DNA from: Calliopum simillimum
Lineage: Eukaryota; Arthropoda; Insecta; Diptera; Lauxaniidae
Direction of reading: 5' to 3'
DNA: 64,000 nucleotides
NCBI GenBank assembly: GCA_951812925.1
Contig: OX638369.1
Location: forward strand, 49,471,061-49,535,060
Position 1 is the first letter of the stretch. Every line of letters starts with the position of its first letter. The notes under the pieces were generated by a model. That model was not told the DNA's origin. It was given only the letters and a program-made list of their open reading frames with translations, and ran no database searches. Both the position numbers and the translations under genes were made by a program. Below, in pieces: positions 35,256 to 46,845 of this stretch.

Positions 35256-38200
35256 AGTGGACCTCATAATCTTGCATTAGTTTCGTAACAACTTCAATAA
35301 TTATAACAAGGAAATTTGTTTAGTCATATATTATGTGAATATCGGGGCTTAACTGTAGCCAAATATCCCACAAAATTCGTTCAACACCTCAATGAAAAGA
35401 ACAATAAAAAAAAATCTTCGACAACTTTTTCTCAATTATTTCAAAAACATTTGAACACTAAAATCCTAAATAAAACCAAAAAAGAATAAGAATGAAAATG
35501 AAGAGAAGTAAAACTAAAGCAGCATAAAATGGTGCACAAATGTCAGGTGCTACTCTATGCATGTGTTTGTCGTGCGCAAGGCTGCTGAAGGCAAAGTTTG
35601 TACATCAAATAACTTTGGTGCAAAATTTTGTGAAGAAAAAAGAAATGAAAATCGAACAAAAACTAAACGGATTCAACTCTTAAAGCAGCATCAGAACATC
35701 AGTCGGCATAAAAGCCGACTTTTCTTTGAAGTATGACAGTGAAAAATTGAACCAGAGTTGTCAACTAATGATAAACTTGGTCGTGAAAATTTTAAATAAG
35801 TTTGTAAACTTCGAAGAACAAGTTTCTTTAATTCTATTCTACCTTTCTCTCTAGTCACGTATTTCTATTTAAGCATTAGAATCCAGAACAGGGGAAGGCA
35901 TTTTCTCGAAAACTCTTATATTAATGAAACTGTTCAGAATTTGAAGAATCAGAAAAACCATTGAAGCTATTATGATAAAGTTAAAGTTTTTATCGAGCAG
36001 CAAGGTTTTAATTAGTAGGATCCATACCCGTGTCGAGAAACATTTCCACATATATCGAGAGTAAAGCAGAGACTAAAGGATTAACTCTCTTTCATAAATG
36101 GCTTTGAAAGAATGAGTCTGAGTCAGTTTGAAAGTAAGTGACTTCCAGTAAATTCAAAAATATTATATAAAGTTGGCAACCCTGAAAACATAAAGTTCAA
36201 TCTTAGTACAAAAAAGAACAAGCGTTAGTTGGGATGACAAATTTCGCTACTAATATGAATGAAAGACATGCATATGATTTTATGCTGAACTTTTTTTTAT
36301 GTATTTCCCACAGCCAATGCCAGCCAGCAGGAATTTGAAAGATTATCCTTGGTGTTGCCAGCATAAAGACGATGAAGGTGTTAAATGTCAATGCAAGCAA
36401 GAGTCATCATCAGCAGAGGCAAGTGACACATGTCGATAGAACTACTAGAAGCAGCAACTCAAGGATGCATTGCATGACATGCTAACGGAAATGACTTTGC
36501 AAAAGTATAAAAAGTTTGAAGCAAAATTCAAAAAAGTCATCATATTATGAAAAATCCATACGTAGAAAAAAGAAAACCTACACAAAGTGAAAGGAAATTA
36601 AGAAAAGTTAAAACGATTGAAATTTGCATAAATTTAGGTTTCCAAAAAGGGTTAAGATGTGAGACTCTTTCAAAAAACTTGCAACGAATCAAAATGTCAA
36701 AAGCGGAAAAATCACAATTCAACAAAAATAACTCAATTAAAAGCTGCATGCAAAATTTCCTGTTTTTTTGTCTTCAAAAGACAACTTTAGTTTTCTTTTT
36801 CCACTACACTGAACGTTTGGAACATTTTTGTATTTTCCGATATATCGCCTTTAATGGTACGGAAAGAAATTGTAGAAAAGTGTGCGCTCCGCTTCAGGAA
36901 TGGAAGATGTAGAAATCGTGAAAAAATTTTATACTAAGAAATATAGTACTGCATGTCCTGCATTTGCACACTGGTGCTGTCGTTGGCCATTTCCGTTTGT
37001 CGTTGTGCAACGGAATTATGCCTCGTTCACACTCAAGTCGCCGCTGATATCCTGAGATGGACACAGCAGCAGAGCAGCGCATTATTTTGCTCTGTCGCTA
37101 GTCCTTGCTGGTACGTACAATGGAACAAAATGCAATGTTAAGTAGCAAATTTTAGTTATTTGGAATTTGGTGAATTTAGAAATAATATATTGAACTCCTA
37201 TCGTACTTTTGGAAAAATTGGAATACCTACTAAAATTCGTAAAATTCACTTTGATTAAGTAATTTTGAATTTGTTGAAATTATTTTGAATTCAGAATTGA
37301 TTATGTTCATACAAAATTCATTTAATTCACAGTAAATTCATTTCATCAACACAAATTCATTGTATGCATTTGTATTGAATTCACTTTAGTAATTTTTACC
37401 CACTGTGTCGTTTCAGTTGGCAATCGTTTTTGTGTGCCAAATCGTCGAGTGTCCTGGCACGCTTTGCCATCTAGAGATGCCATTCAGAAATTTTTCGTTT
37501 ATTTTTGCTGTCCAACATTTTTCTATTGCTAATAATTTTCATTTTCATAAATTTTTGTCGCCTTTCAATACTGTTTTATATACAGTGGTACATACGTATG
37601 TACATAACTACATGTATTTGTGTCGTTTTTTTTTTTTTATCAGTATATTTTTGTTACGAAATTGCTTTGGTCGACAGGATAACAGAATTTATTTCTCATG
37701 TGTGCATTTTGCATACATATACAGAGAAGTGCAGATACCTTTGCAAAATAAATTTTTGTTCATTCTTCTAGTGTTTTTTCTTCATATCCTGGCATTTCCT
37801 TTTTTTCAAACACTAGACATTTTTTTCTTATTTTTTGCACTCCGGCACACATATCTTTGCATATGCGCCTTGCGTATACTTTTTAATTTTTTTAGGTTGT
37901 TTTTTTCATTTCCATTCATTTCTTCATTCATTCATTCGTGTAAGGCATGGCAATGGCATTCCTACCTTTATGCAGGCAATTAATTTTTTCTCCATTCAAA
38001 AGCAACGACAACTGTCAGCAGCGTTGTTGCATCCTTTGCCTTTGGTTTTTTCTCTGGCTTTAATTGAGCGTTGACTTTTTTGCATCTGTCCTTGATTTGC
38101 TGCTGCCAAACTGTGGCAGCTAGAGATTTTTCTTTTAACGCTCTGTATGGAATACGGTGATTTCATTTTATCTTCTTTAGTGTAAATATTTCTGAAGAAT

Positions 38201-38578
38201 TTTGGTATTGAATTTTAAATAAAAGTTAATTTTAATGATGAAGATTTTTAAATTGGGCAATATTTGAAATGGTCAGTCGAAAAATAGTTTTACTTATGGT
38301 TTGACTTATATTTTACGAAATGGGCCCAAAAATGTCACTAAGAGGGGTCGGATACGCCTTTGGGTCGTATGCATCGATTGGTGCAGTAAAATTTGTTTTC
38401 AATAATGGGCCAGAAACGATTACAATTATCTTCCAGCCCTGTAGATAAGTATGCAATTTCTTATACTTCAGTCAGTGGGGCTTTTTTCAAGATATTTTTT
38501 ATTTTTTCAGAATGATGTGTTTATTCAATAAAATTTTTGTTTAAGAACTTTAAAGAGTTAAAGTTTTAAAAAACTTAA
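35256..38578 (+). repeat. 3.3-kb segmental duplication, copy 2
   Basis: Copy of 27061-30383 at offset 8195 with no difference seen. After the shared CTTAAAA it continues into unique sequence (GAAACCTTTTATTTTTAAAA) instead of the 473-bp repeat. Confidence 0.97.
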
Positions 38579-38980
38579 AAGAAACCTTTTATTTTTAAAA
38601 GTTTTTTTTTTTTGTTGACTTTTATTTTTTTTTCAAGGTTTTTAAACTTTTATCTAAATGATTTAGAAGTTTAAAGACGGTTTCAAGGTCTGGCTGAAAC
38701 ATTTAAGCTACAAAAATCGTCTTAAAGTCAACAAAATGTTCCTAAAACTGACAAAACAAAAAAAGAAAAGAATAATATTATGCGTTAGACGAAGAGAGGA
38801 TATACCGAGAATATGTCGAGAGAGTGGAATGTAAGCTAATCAGCGAAAATGTCTGATCTCTAAAGATACCGAAGAATCTGGGATGATCAAATACTGGGAT
38901 ATTGGAGTATTAAACGAAAGACGAAGATGTCTGATCCCCAGGGACTTGGAGTGATTATATACCGGACCCCATTCAAAACT
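38579..38980. other. Unassigned sequence
   Basis: AT-rich sequence with two related words (GTCTGATCTCTAAAGA at about 38850; GTCTGATCCCCAGGGA at about 38929), probably decayed repeat. No gene seen. Confidence 0.5.
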
Positions 38981-38984
38981 AGAT

Positions 38985-39200
38985 TTTTATTCCCTACACC
39001 CAGGGTGTCCTTCCGTTTGTAACGCAGAGAAAGAGGCGTGGCAATTACAGGAAAGTGTATATATTTTTGATCAGCGTCGTCGATATAGCCATGTCCGTCT
39101 GTCTATCTGGCTGGCCGGCTTGTGTGGAAATACATTTTTTGGGAAAACTGAGCAAGATAGTTCAATGAAATTTGGTATACTGCCTCCGTCGCCAAAGTTA
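38985..39200 (+). mobile_element. mini-me-like element, plus strand
   Basis: Reads CCCTACACCCAGGGTGTCC, AACGCAGAGAAAGAGGCGTG, GTGTATATATTTTTGATCAG, then CGATATAGCCATGTCCGTCT followed by GTCTATCTGGCTGGC. A (TA)n tract, a conserved GATCAG-CG-TAGCCAT core and a GTCY tract are the diagnostic plan of mini-me elements of flies. It is followed by AATGAAATTTGGTATACTGC, a module also seen at about 48335. Confidence 0.85.
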
Positions 39201-39299
39201 ACTCGTGGGGTTGAAAATGAGCAAAATCGGTCAACGAACACATCTACCGCACATACAAAAAATATAAAACTTTTGAAAATACACATAAATACTACGAAT

Positions 39300-39650
39300 T
39301 GTAAGCGCAAGCTCTGAGAAAAAACTTTGCAAATTCGGACAAGAGGGCGTGGCACCTCCCATATAAGCTAAAGCTTCAAAGCGCTATACTTACGAGTATG
39401 GCGTTTTTTGAGATAATCGAACCAAATTTGACTCAGACACTAAAAACTATAAATGCAAGCTCTCAACAAAAATTTGGGTGAAATCGGGGGTTTGGCTCCT
39501 CCCATATAAGCAAATGTTTAAAAACGCTATACTGATAGAGTTTTTTGAGATAATCTAACTAAATTTCATTCAAATACTAAGGGCTATAAATGCACGCTCT
39601 GAGCTAAAACTAGACGAACTGGGACAAGAGGGCGTGACACCTTTAAATGC
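39300..39650 (+). repeat. Three degenerate tandem units of about 140 bp
   Basis: Units start at about 39300, 39448 and 39584, each with GCAAGCTCT or GCACGCTCT, then a GGGCGTGGCACCTCCCATAT-like stretch, CGCTATACT and TTTTTTGAGATAATC. Periods are about 148 and 136 bp. Single decayed units of the same type lie at 5215-5345 and 7440-7540. Confidence 0.8.
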
Positions 39651-39959
39651 CTCATACACTTTTTTCGTAAGACGCATACTAATGAAAAAAGAATTTGCAC
39701 GGCGTCACTATATTGTTAATAACTTTTGATCCAATATCGATTACTCCAATTTGTTTCTGGTATATAGTTTCTAGATATGCGGAGAGTACGCACTAATTTT
39801 TATAATTTTTTCATAAGCGGAGAAGTTGCTTAGATTTCAATTTATTTATTTGAAATAGAGACTTTCAATCACAAATGACAAAATTTTGGTGCCTTACTCT
39901 ACGCAAGGTTAATATCGTAAAAAAATAGGGGTTCACGTTACGAAAGGGTATACTTAAAG

Positions 39960-40225
39960 GGTATACTGAAAAAAAGCGTTTGGATCAGGGGTGTACCACC
40001 ATACAAAAGAAAAACACTAAATATGCTATTTTTCCGCACCATAGCAGCTACCGTTATGAAACTTTTGAGCGGGTGCATATTTTTCTCTTAAAAGTCCTGC
40101 AATATGTGAGGGGGATAAGACAATGGGGTATTGTATCCTTCATCAAAAAAAAAAAAAAAACACTTTAAATACTACATCTCCGCACCCATAGCAGCTATCA
40201 TTATAAAACTTTGTACATAATATTA
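39960..40225 (+). repeat. Degenerate tandem duplication, period about 147 bp
   Basis: CCGCACCATAGCAGCTACCG at about 40034 recurs as CCGCACCCATAGCAGCTATC at about 40179 with matching sequence on both sides (AACACT-TAAATA, TTAT-AAACTTT). The period is close to that of the tandem units at 39300, so both may belong to one composite. Confidence 0.7.
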
Positions 40226-40329
40226 CCCAATTTCTTTCTGTCCAGGCAGAAAACATTGACTTCATCAAAACCATCGCACCTACAGGGATGGTCAAAACAA
40301 TGTTTGCCGGAACAGCGAGAAAGTATATC

Positions 40330-40450
40330 AAAGCATAGTCTTGATCAGTGTGACCTTCTGAGTTGACCTGTGAAAATAATTTATGCGGGAAAACAGGGCA
40401 AGATGATTCGATGATACAGATAATACTCGGCTTCTTGAAGAATTGGAAAT
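40330..40450 (+). mobile_element. Decayed mini-me-like copy
   Basis: AAGTATATCAAAGCATAGTC, then TTGATCAGTGTGACC and GCGGGAAAACAGGGCAAGAT, aligning with the core and the GGGAAAACTGAGCAAGATAG module of the 39-kb copy. The GTCY tract is gone. Confidence 0.55.
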
Positions 40451-40548
40451 GTGCGAGATCACTTCAAAAACATTTATCAATGGGGTTACAATCAAAATAC
40501 ATATTAATATTATTAATGTACTTGAAATAGTTAGAGCAAGATCTGAAC

Positions 40549-40935
40549 TAGTGATGAGCAAAATTAGTCTTGGTCTTGTGTCTTGTTCTTGGTCTTGCTA
40601 ATTTTGCGAGACCAAGACCAAGATGCTGATATTTTTGCAAGACCAAGACTGCTATGGTCTTGGTCTTGCTGACGATAATTGTCAAGACCAAGACTGCATT
40701 TCGGTCTTGCTAATTTATAGATAAAAGTTGTTTCACGCCCGTTTTGAAGATAAAATCATCTCTCGATTTGAATTTTGTCATCTTAAAAACCCAACTGCTT
40801 TGGAAAAATATGGTTTTGAATGCTCAATATCTCTGAAAATTTTTTCAAAACCAAGACCGAGACCAAGACTTAATGAGCAAGATCAAGACCAAGATCAAGA
40901 CTGCTATGGTCTTGGTCTTGGTTTGCTCATCACTA
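40549..40935. mobile_element. hAT-type MITE with AAGACC arrays, copy 3 (387 bp)
   Basis: Ends TAGTGATGAGCAAAATTAGT and its partial complement GGTTTGCTCATCACTA, flanked by a perfect 8-bp duplication ATCTGAAC (40541-40548, 40936-40943). The interior matches copy 1 (for example TTGTTTCACGCCCGTTTTGA) with shorter hexamer strings. It lies just downstream of the mini-me-like composite. Confidence 0.93.
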
Positions 40936-40999
40936 ATCTGAACAGAAACTTTGTTTATTCGGACTTGAAGATGTGGTACTTGCCAAGCATGCAAAATTT

Positions 41000-42297
41000 T
41001 CGATATGATTTATAAACGTTAATTGCAGTTATAAAACTTGAGAGACACTAGGCATTATTCGGTGAAGGCTCTAAAAAAAAAACAATCATCACAATTTTTT
41101 TTCGAAATAAGGTTTCATGTCTAAAAATCTTAAATAAAAGCTCTATTTCTAAAATAATGTCCAATATATTTTTCAAAGATTTTTTACACAAACTATGGCT
41201 AGTAATAAGTTTCTTTTAAACGTAGGCAGAACATGAAGTATGATTGACCACCATTTCAAAGACCACTATTTCAAAGTGAACATAACTTCAATACATATAT
41301 GCACAAAGAAAAAAACCCAATCCAGTAAAAAAGTTATACCATTAACAACAACTATCGCTGATGCGATGTCAACAAGTCATTTAATCAAACATCAACTCTA
41401 ACAGTTTGTCAACATAACAACCAACCAACAAACAAGACAACTCAACTAAAACATGAACAACGTGTGGGATTAAATGATGACTCAGAAGAAGCACAAAATG
41501 ATGAGTATATTATTATCTCATAACTTCATTATATACATACTCGCACATGTAAGTATATAAAGGAAAAAAATTACGTAAATCAATTTGTGATTATGTGTTC
41601 ATAATAAAATATACATAGGAAAAAGCAAAAGAAAAAGATTTTATTTTGCAGACCCCATGAAAGGTCAAAGCGAGCGCAAAAACCAAACTAATTTCATGTG
41701 ACATATCTTGACAGTTTTGCTTTGGAAAACCCCTAAAGGTGTTGCCACCTTGACACAACTTCTCACTCTGACTGTTGAGCAGCACACTGGCAATAAAACT
41801 AACAATAACAACATAGAGAGTGAAGAAGGAAAAACTACAAGTTAAGAAAGTCAGTTTACTGTTACAGGATCATAAATATTATCAACGACCTTTTGAAGCT
41901 GCTAACGCTAAAGCTGCTGATACTGACTGAAAGACGTTAATGGTGCTTTGGTTAGTTGGTAGAATGCTGTTGGTTGTTTGCTGTGAGGTGCTTTGTGAAT
42001 GCATGGCACGTCGTGTTTTCTCTTTTTTTTCCCCGTAGAGGAAGGTGTGAATCATGCCGTAGCGAAAGTCTTTAGATTTCTCTATAGAAAAAATAAACAA
42101 TGAGACATATAACTAACCTTTTGTTTGCACCAATCCTTGGCAACATTTTAGCTATAATGTCAGCAAATGCAGTGTTGCCATTTGCTGAAAAGAAAATATG
42201 AAATTATTAGTGGATGAAACAAAGTTTATTTGAAATATAAAATAAATCGATTTTTTAATCGAACTTTTAGACATATATCTGCAAAGATCGATTTACA
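41000..42297. other. Unassigned AT-rich sequence
   Basis: No coding or repeat structure recognised. Contains CAACCAACAAAC-type low complexity (41410-41450). Confidence 0.6.
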
Positions 42298-42299
42298 TA

Positions 42300-42864
42300 T
42301 TGGGTGTACAACTTAAAAACCGGAATTTTTTAGCGAAATTTGATGCTTTATTGTGGAAAAATGTTACAATTCCTGACAGGGCATTCTGCATTGATCGGAA
42401 CAAATGGTAGTCTGATGGTGCAAGGTCTGGGCTATAAAGCGGGTGAGGCAAAATTTCCCATCCGTTGTTTTCCGTTGTTTTCCAGGTAATTTTTGACTGG
42501 GGCAGCAATATGTGGCCGAGCGTTGTCATGATGAAAAATTATTGCTTCGTGTCTGGTCGCATTTTCCGGGCGTTTTTCGATGATGGCACGCTTCAAACGT
42601 ATTAAGTGTGTTCGATAGAGGTCACCTGTGAGCATTACAGAGCATTACCTTGGCACCATGGATATTTGCCTTTGGCTGGGTCCTGGTTGTCCGGGCTTCA
42701 TAAATGAATGTTGCGTTTCGGGTTGTCGTAATGGATCCATTTTTCATCCCCAGTCACGATCCGATGCAAAAATGACTTTTGGCAGCAGTTTTCTTTGCAA
42801 AAAAATGACCCAACAGAACCTCCCGCAAACGCTGTCTTTTTCTCGAATTTTCGAAGTTATTCAT
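42300..42864 (-). pseudogene. mariner (DD34D) transposase remnant with internal deletions
   Basis: Minus strand: start MNNFENSRKRQRLREVLLGH then FFAKKTAAKSH, jumping directly to HRIVTGDEKWIHYDNPKRN (first catalytic Asp region), so most of the DNA-binding domain and linker are missing. It continues through a stop to a decayed stretch, then MLTGDLYRTHLIRLKRAIIE, FHHDNARPH (second Asp) and YSPDLAPSDYHLFRSMQNAL (third Asp), before a second deletion fuses SGI to the last residues. The catalytic Asp motifs are all still visible, but stops, frameshifts and two deletions exclude function. Confidence 0.93.
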
Positions 42865-43031
42865 CGTGAAAAATAATAATGATGCACACAAGATAAAATT
42901 GTTTTGTTGACTGATTTTGACAGTTGTCAAATGTACCTTCAAAATGACATATATATAAAGTTCGAGCTTTCACGATATTTATTAGTACGGACATCCACCG
43001 TTAAATTCCGGTTTTTAAGTTGTACATCCAA
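42300..43031 (-). mobile_element. mariner transposon, internally deleted (732 bp)
   Basis: Inverted terminal repeats TTGGGTGTACAACTTAAAAA (42300) and the complement of TTGGATGTACAACTTAAAAA (ending 43031) extend to about 30 bp with one or two differences and are flanked by TA on both sides (42298-42299, 43032-43033). Full mariners are about 1.3 kb, so roughly 40 percent is missing. With intact termini it could in principle be moved by a relative's transposase. Confidence 0.95.
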
Positions 43032-43033
43032 TA

Positions 43034-43740
43034 TAAAAATATCAATGCATTTTCTAACACATAATTATGACAAATCAAGGAACGGACTAAAAGTTCAATT
43101 AAAAAAATCAATTTTCAATATATAAATGCCATTAAGTAACACACTTAAAAATTCTTAAAAATATAAAATAAATCGTTAAGAACCAGTGCATTTTGCTTAA
43201 AATTAATAGTTAGAAAGTTTACTGTGAATTTGAAGAAAAGTTTTTGGAAAGGTTGGCCTTGTATATTATGTCCCATAACATACGCAAGATTTGAATTGTA
43301 CAAAACATTTTGAATCTTTTCTTTCAATGCGTTATTAACCTTAAACTTTAAGCTATCAAACTGTTTTCTGTTTTAAGTCGGCGCAACATCATCGCACAAA
43401 TGGCGGCAAATTCAAATCTTGCGTGAATTATGAAACACCCTTAGGAAAAAATAAAATAGAAAAAAATATTATTTTTTTAATAAGGTCTTAGGTATTATCA
43501 ATCCGGCTCATCTGAGGTGGAATTCTCATATATTCAGTTTCGTACAAAATTACCCAGTTCATAAACTTTGCTATCATTCGGTGTCTGACAAGATTATTTA
43601 AAAAAAAAAATATACTTGACCCTATGACCTTTACCGTTGTGAAAACTGTTCATAAAACAAAACATATCTTGAAGCCTTTTTTATGTGTTTTCTCATCAAT
43701 TTGTGGCTAATGGTAAAAAGATCTATTTCCTACTAACTGA
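43034..43740. other. Unassigned AT-rich sequence
   Basis: No supported feature. Confidence 0.6.
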
Positions 43741-43744
43741 TTTT

Positions 43745-44236
43745 TAACCTTTGACCCAATTTTCAGACAAAAAAAAAACGAAATAACGTCCAAAAAATAA
43801 AATGACGTAATAACGCCCAAAATAAAAAACTAAATAACGCCCAAAAAATATGAAATAACGCCCAAAAACAAAAACGAAATAACGCCCAAATTATTTTCAT
43901 ATAATTTTGGGCGATAACAATTTCGGAAATAAATTTATTTGTATGAAAATAATTTGAGCGTTATTTCGTTTTAAGTTTTTGGGCGTTATTTCATTTTTTA
44001 AAAATTTTATTTTGGGCCATATTACGTCATTTTATTTTTTGGGCATTATTTCGTTTTTTTTTGGGCGTTATTTCGTTTTTTTTTGGAAAAAGGAAATAAC
44101 GCCCAAAAAAAAAACGAAATAAAGCCCAAATTTTTGGGCGTTATTTCCAAAATAATTATCGCCCAAATTTATATAAAAATAATTTCGCGTTATTTCGTTT
44201 TTTTTTTTTGGGTGCTATTTCCTAACGCCAAAAAAT
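43745..44236. repeat. Inverted minisatellite of GGGCGTTATTTCG units
   Basis: Units of about 18-20 bp (AAACGAAATAACGCCCAAAA) run in one orientation at 43770-43895 and in the opposite orientation at 43930-44085. The matching order of variant units (TGACGTAATAACGCCC; GGGCCATATTACGTCA) shows the two halves are arms of one hairpin of about 125 bp each. A third, partial copy follows at 44090-44236, forming a second hairpin. The 111-codon frame at 44083-44418 only partly overlaps it and is not supported. Confidence 0.9.
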
Positions 44237-45246
44237 TGCATAAAAATTCATACAAACTTTCAAGTTTTTATGTGACATTAATTTTTAAATATTACAAACT
44301 ACTGACTTTTGCGCTAAAACAGAATACATTTCAGTTGATTTTTACAACGATGAAACATCTCTTAGAGAAAAATTTGAAAACCATTTTGTTAGCGCATCAT
44401 CTGGCAACATTGGCGTGATTTCAACGCTGTGCACACTCAGCACTGTCAACATAACGAACATAATATGCAGCAGGAGTATTTATATCTTTATTCCTCTGTC
44501 TTTTATCCTTGATGTACTTGGCACATTTTTAATATGGTTAACTCTGTGATAAATTATGCAGCCAACCAACCAACTAACCAACAATGTAAGGTGTTTGGTT
44601 ATATCTTCCGCTATCCGCCTAATAACAAACAATAGACCTACCAATAGACAACTTAATGTGTGCCCACAACCACTTTTATGATGGCGGATTTCCGTAACGG
44701 TCTAGTGTTGGTTTATGCAGCTTTGCATATATTTCTGTTTTCTTCTGCATTTTTATTATTTTTTTTCTAGTCTGGTCAGCCACTATAATAGTCTGTTAAA
44801 GCTGCCATTCTTGCTGTTGTTGGCACTTATCTGCCGCTGAATATTGACATGGCCTTAGTTGTGTGAATATTTTGTCACATATCATCAAAGCCATAGATAT
44901 TAACATAAATACTTATATAGAAGCTTTACGAGAAGTTTTAATAAAGACAATATTTTTGTTGCGCTTACTGAAACAGTAAAAATATCTCATATGGAACAAA
45001 ATACAGGATTTGTTTACGTTTCTCTCTACAGACTAAGCACAGTTTATGACTATAGTTACTTATGCTGGGAAAAGTTTTCACACCCGCTTTATATTTTAGG
45101 TTGCATAAACTTTTTAAGAACTATATCTTAAGATAAAGAAAGCACACTAAAAATTTTGGGGAGGGAACAATACATCACTAAATCTAATTTCCTCGAAAAT
45201 TTAAAAAATTAGTAAGCAATGAAATAATTCAGTTGAGCACACCAAT
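44237..45246. other. Unassigned AT-rich sequence
   Basis: No supported feature. Confidence 0.6.
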
Positions 45247-45345
45247 CTTCGGATACCTTCGAATTATAGGTGTCACCACATATTCAAGAAAACAATATTC
45301 GGATATCCTTGGTTTCTAGGTATCACCACATATTCAAGAAAGCAC
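45247..45345 (+). repeat. Two-copy tandem repeat, about 50 bp
   Basis: Two adjacent units share TTCGGATA-CCTT, TAGGT(G/A)TCACCACATATT and CAAGAAA(A/G)CA, with about 80 percent identity by eye. Confidence 0.8.
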
Positions 45346-45926
45346 CTCCTTAAACTAAGCCTCAAAAAAGACACAGGAGGAAAATCAATGGTTAAGTACT
45401 ATAAGTTTTAAGTTAAATTTATTGAGAATCATACGAGTACGAATAAGGCAAAATCAACCAAAAATATGATTTCCAAAAAAATTTGAATTTTTTTTTCTCA
45501 ACCAAATCTCTTCTAAGGCAAATATTGGCTTAAGGTGAAGCTATCTAAGCACTGCTCTAAAGCAGTTTTATTAACGACTTGACAAAAATCTCAAATCAGG
45601 AGGGTACATGAGTATTTCCATATGATGATTATATTATTTTGGTGGTGGTGAGCATTGATTTAACAAACAATATTTAGTGTTTTCATGGTTGGTCCTTAAA
45701 ATAGATTTTTTTTGGAAATCTGATATAAGTCTCCTCTCCTAAAAGATTATCCTCTTAAAGCAATAACGCTTTCAAAACTTGAACGAAGTTATAAATCGGG
45801 TATACAATCGATTGGTCATCTACGATTTTTTCTTACAATGTTTTGACTATTTTTAATTGACAACATGATATTCAGATTTAGTGTAGTTTCTTTGCTATTA
45901 GATGTTTGAATACAATAATGATATCT
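45346..45926. other. Unassigned AT-rich sequence
   Basis: No supported feature. Confidence 0.6.
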
Positions 45927-45928
45927 TA

Positions 45929-46733
45929 CACGGGAAGAAAAGTTTTAGAATTTTTGTAGCGTAAATCGAATAAAAATTACTGAGATTTTTTATCTTCGTT
46001 CATATTGCATATTTATCAAAAACTGCCCATCAGTTTTATAAAAATTTTAAATTTCTACCTAAGCAATATTTCAATATAAGCATAGTAAAAATCATCAAAC
46101 ACGATAGTAAAAATTATAATTATTAAACAGGGATGAACATTTTTTTTTAATTTGTGTGTGCAATTTATATGAAAACAAAAGACAAATAATTAATATAAAA
46201 AAAATCTATTCTTTTTTTGTGTTTAGCATTGGGTGAGATTTGAACCTGGAGAAATATGTCGTATGATAAATGCACACACTGAACCACTGCGATCATTACA
46301 ATGAAGTTGACAGAAACTCTATTTGTTTTAAAATGACCTTCCAAATTATTGGGTCTACATCTAAAAAGTTCGTTTTGCTACTAGATGTCGTTACTAATAT
46401 ACGTACTGATTTGTTGTAATTGAAAGCTATTGCATCTAAAAGCCCATCAATATCAAAATTTGTCATAAAGCTCAATAAAATTTTATAGAAAAAATGTGGT
46501 TAATAACTGAATCAGCTATAAATATTTCCTGTTAGACACATACAAATAAAGGATTCAGAATTTATACCCAGCCTTTTTTAAATTTTGTATACGATTTCGT
46601 TTCATTTATTATCAAAATCGTGAAGCTGCTGCCTAGTTTATCTTAACGTGACTCACAAAAATACCCACATCTGTCATTTGCGCCCATTTTACAGATCATT
46701 ACTGATAATTTTTATTTATTTTTTCTTTCTGTG
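45929..46733. mobile_element. TA-flanked inverted-repeat element with tRNA-like core, copy 2 (805 bp)
   Basis: The ends CACGGGAAGAAAAGTTTTAG (45929) and the complement of CACAGAAAGAAAAAATAAAT (ending 46733) are imperfect inverted repeats, with TA just outside each end. Like the element at 19007-19565 it starts CACGG, is AT-rich and non-coding, and carries a minus-strand tRNA-like segment in its interior after an AATAAAAAAATCT-like stretch. Sequence divergence between the two copies is high, so they are relatives in architecture rather than close copies. Confidence 0.65.
46225..46298 (-). ncRNA. tRNA-like sequence inside the inverted-repeat element, copy 2
   Basis: Minus strand: GATCGCAGTGGTTCAGTGTG (A-box-like), a central ATTTATCATACGAC segment, and CCAGGTTCAAATCTCACCC (B box, with partial T-arm pairing). 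The spacing between boxes matches a tRNA. Other stems are poor, so it is a tRNA-derived sequence rather than a gene. Confidence 0.65.
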
Positions 46734-46845
46734 TAATCTGATCATATTTTTGTACTCGCAATCGCTGTTAGTGAAAGCTACTTTCTGCTAAATACGAAGA
46801 ACCTCATGATGATCCGGCAGTTACGAAGAATGTGTTTTCTACCAT

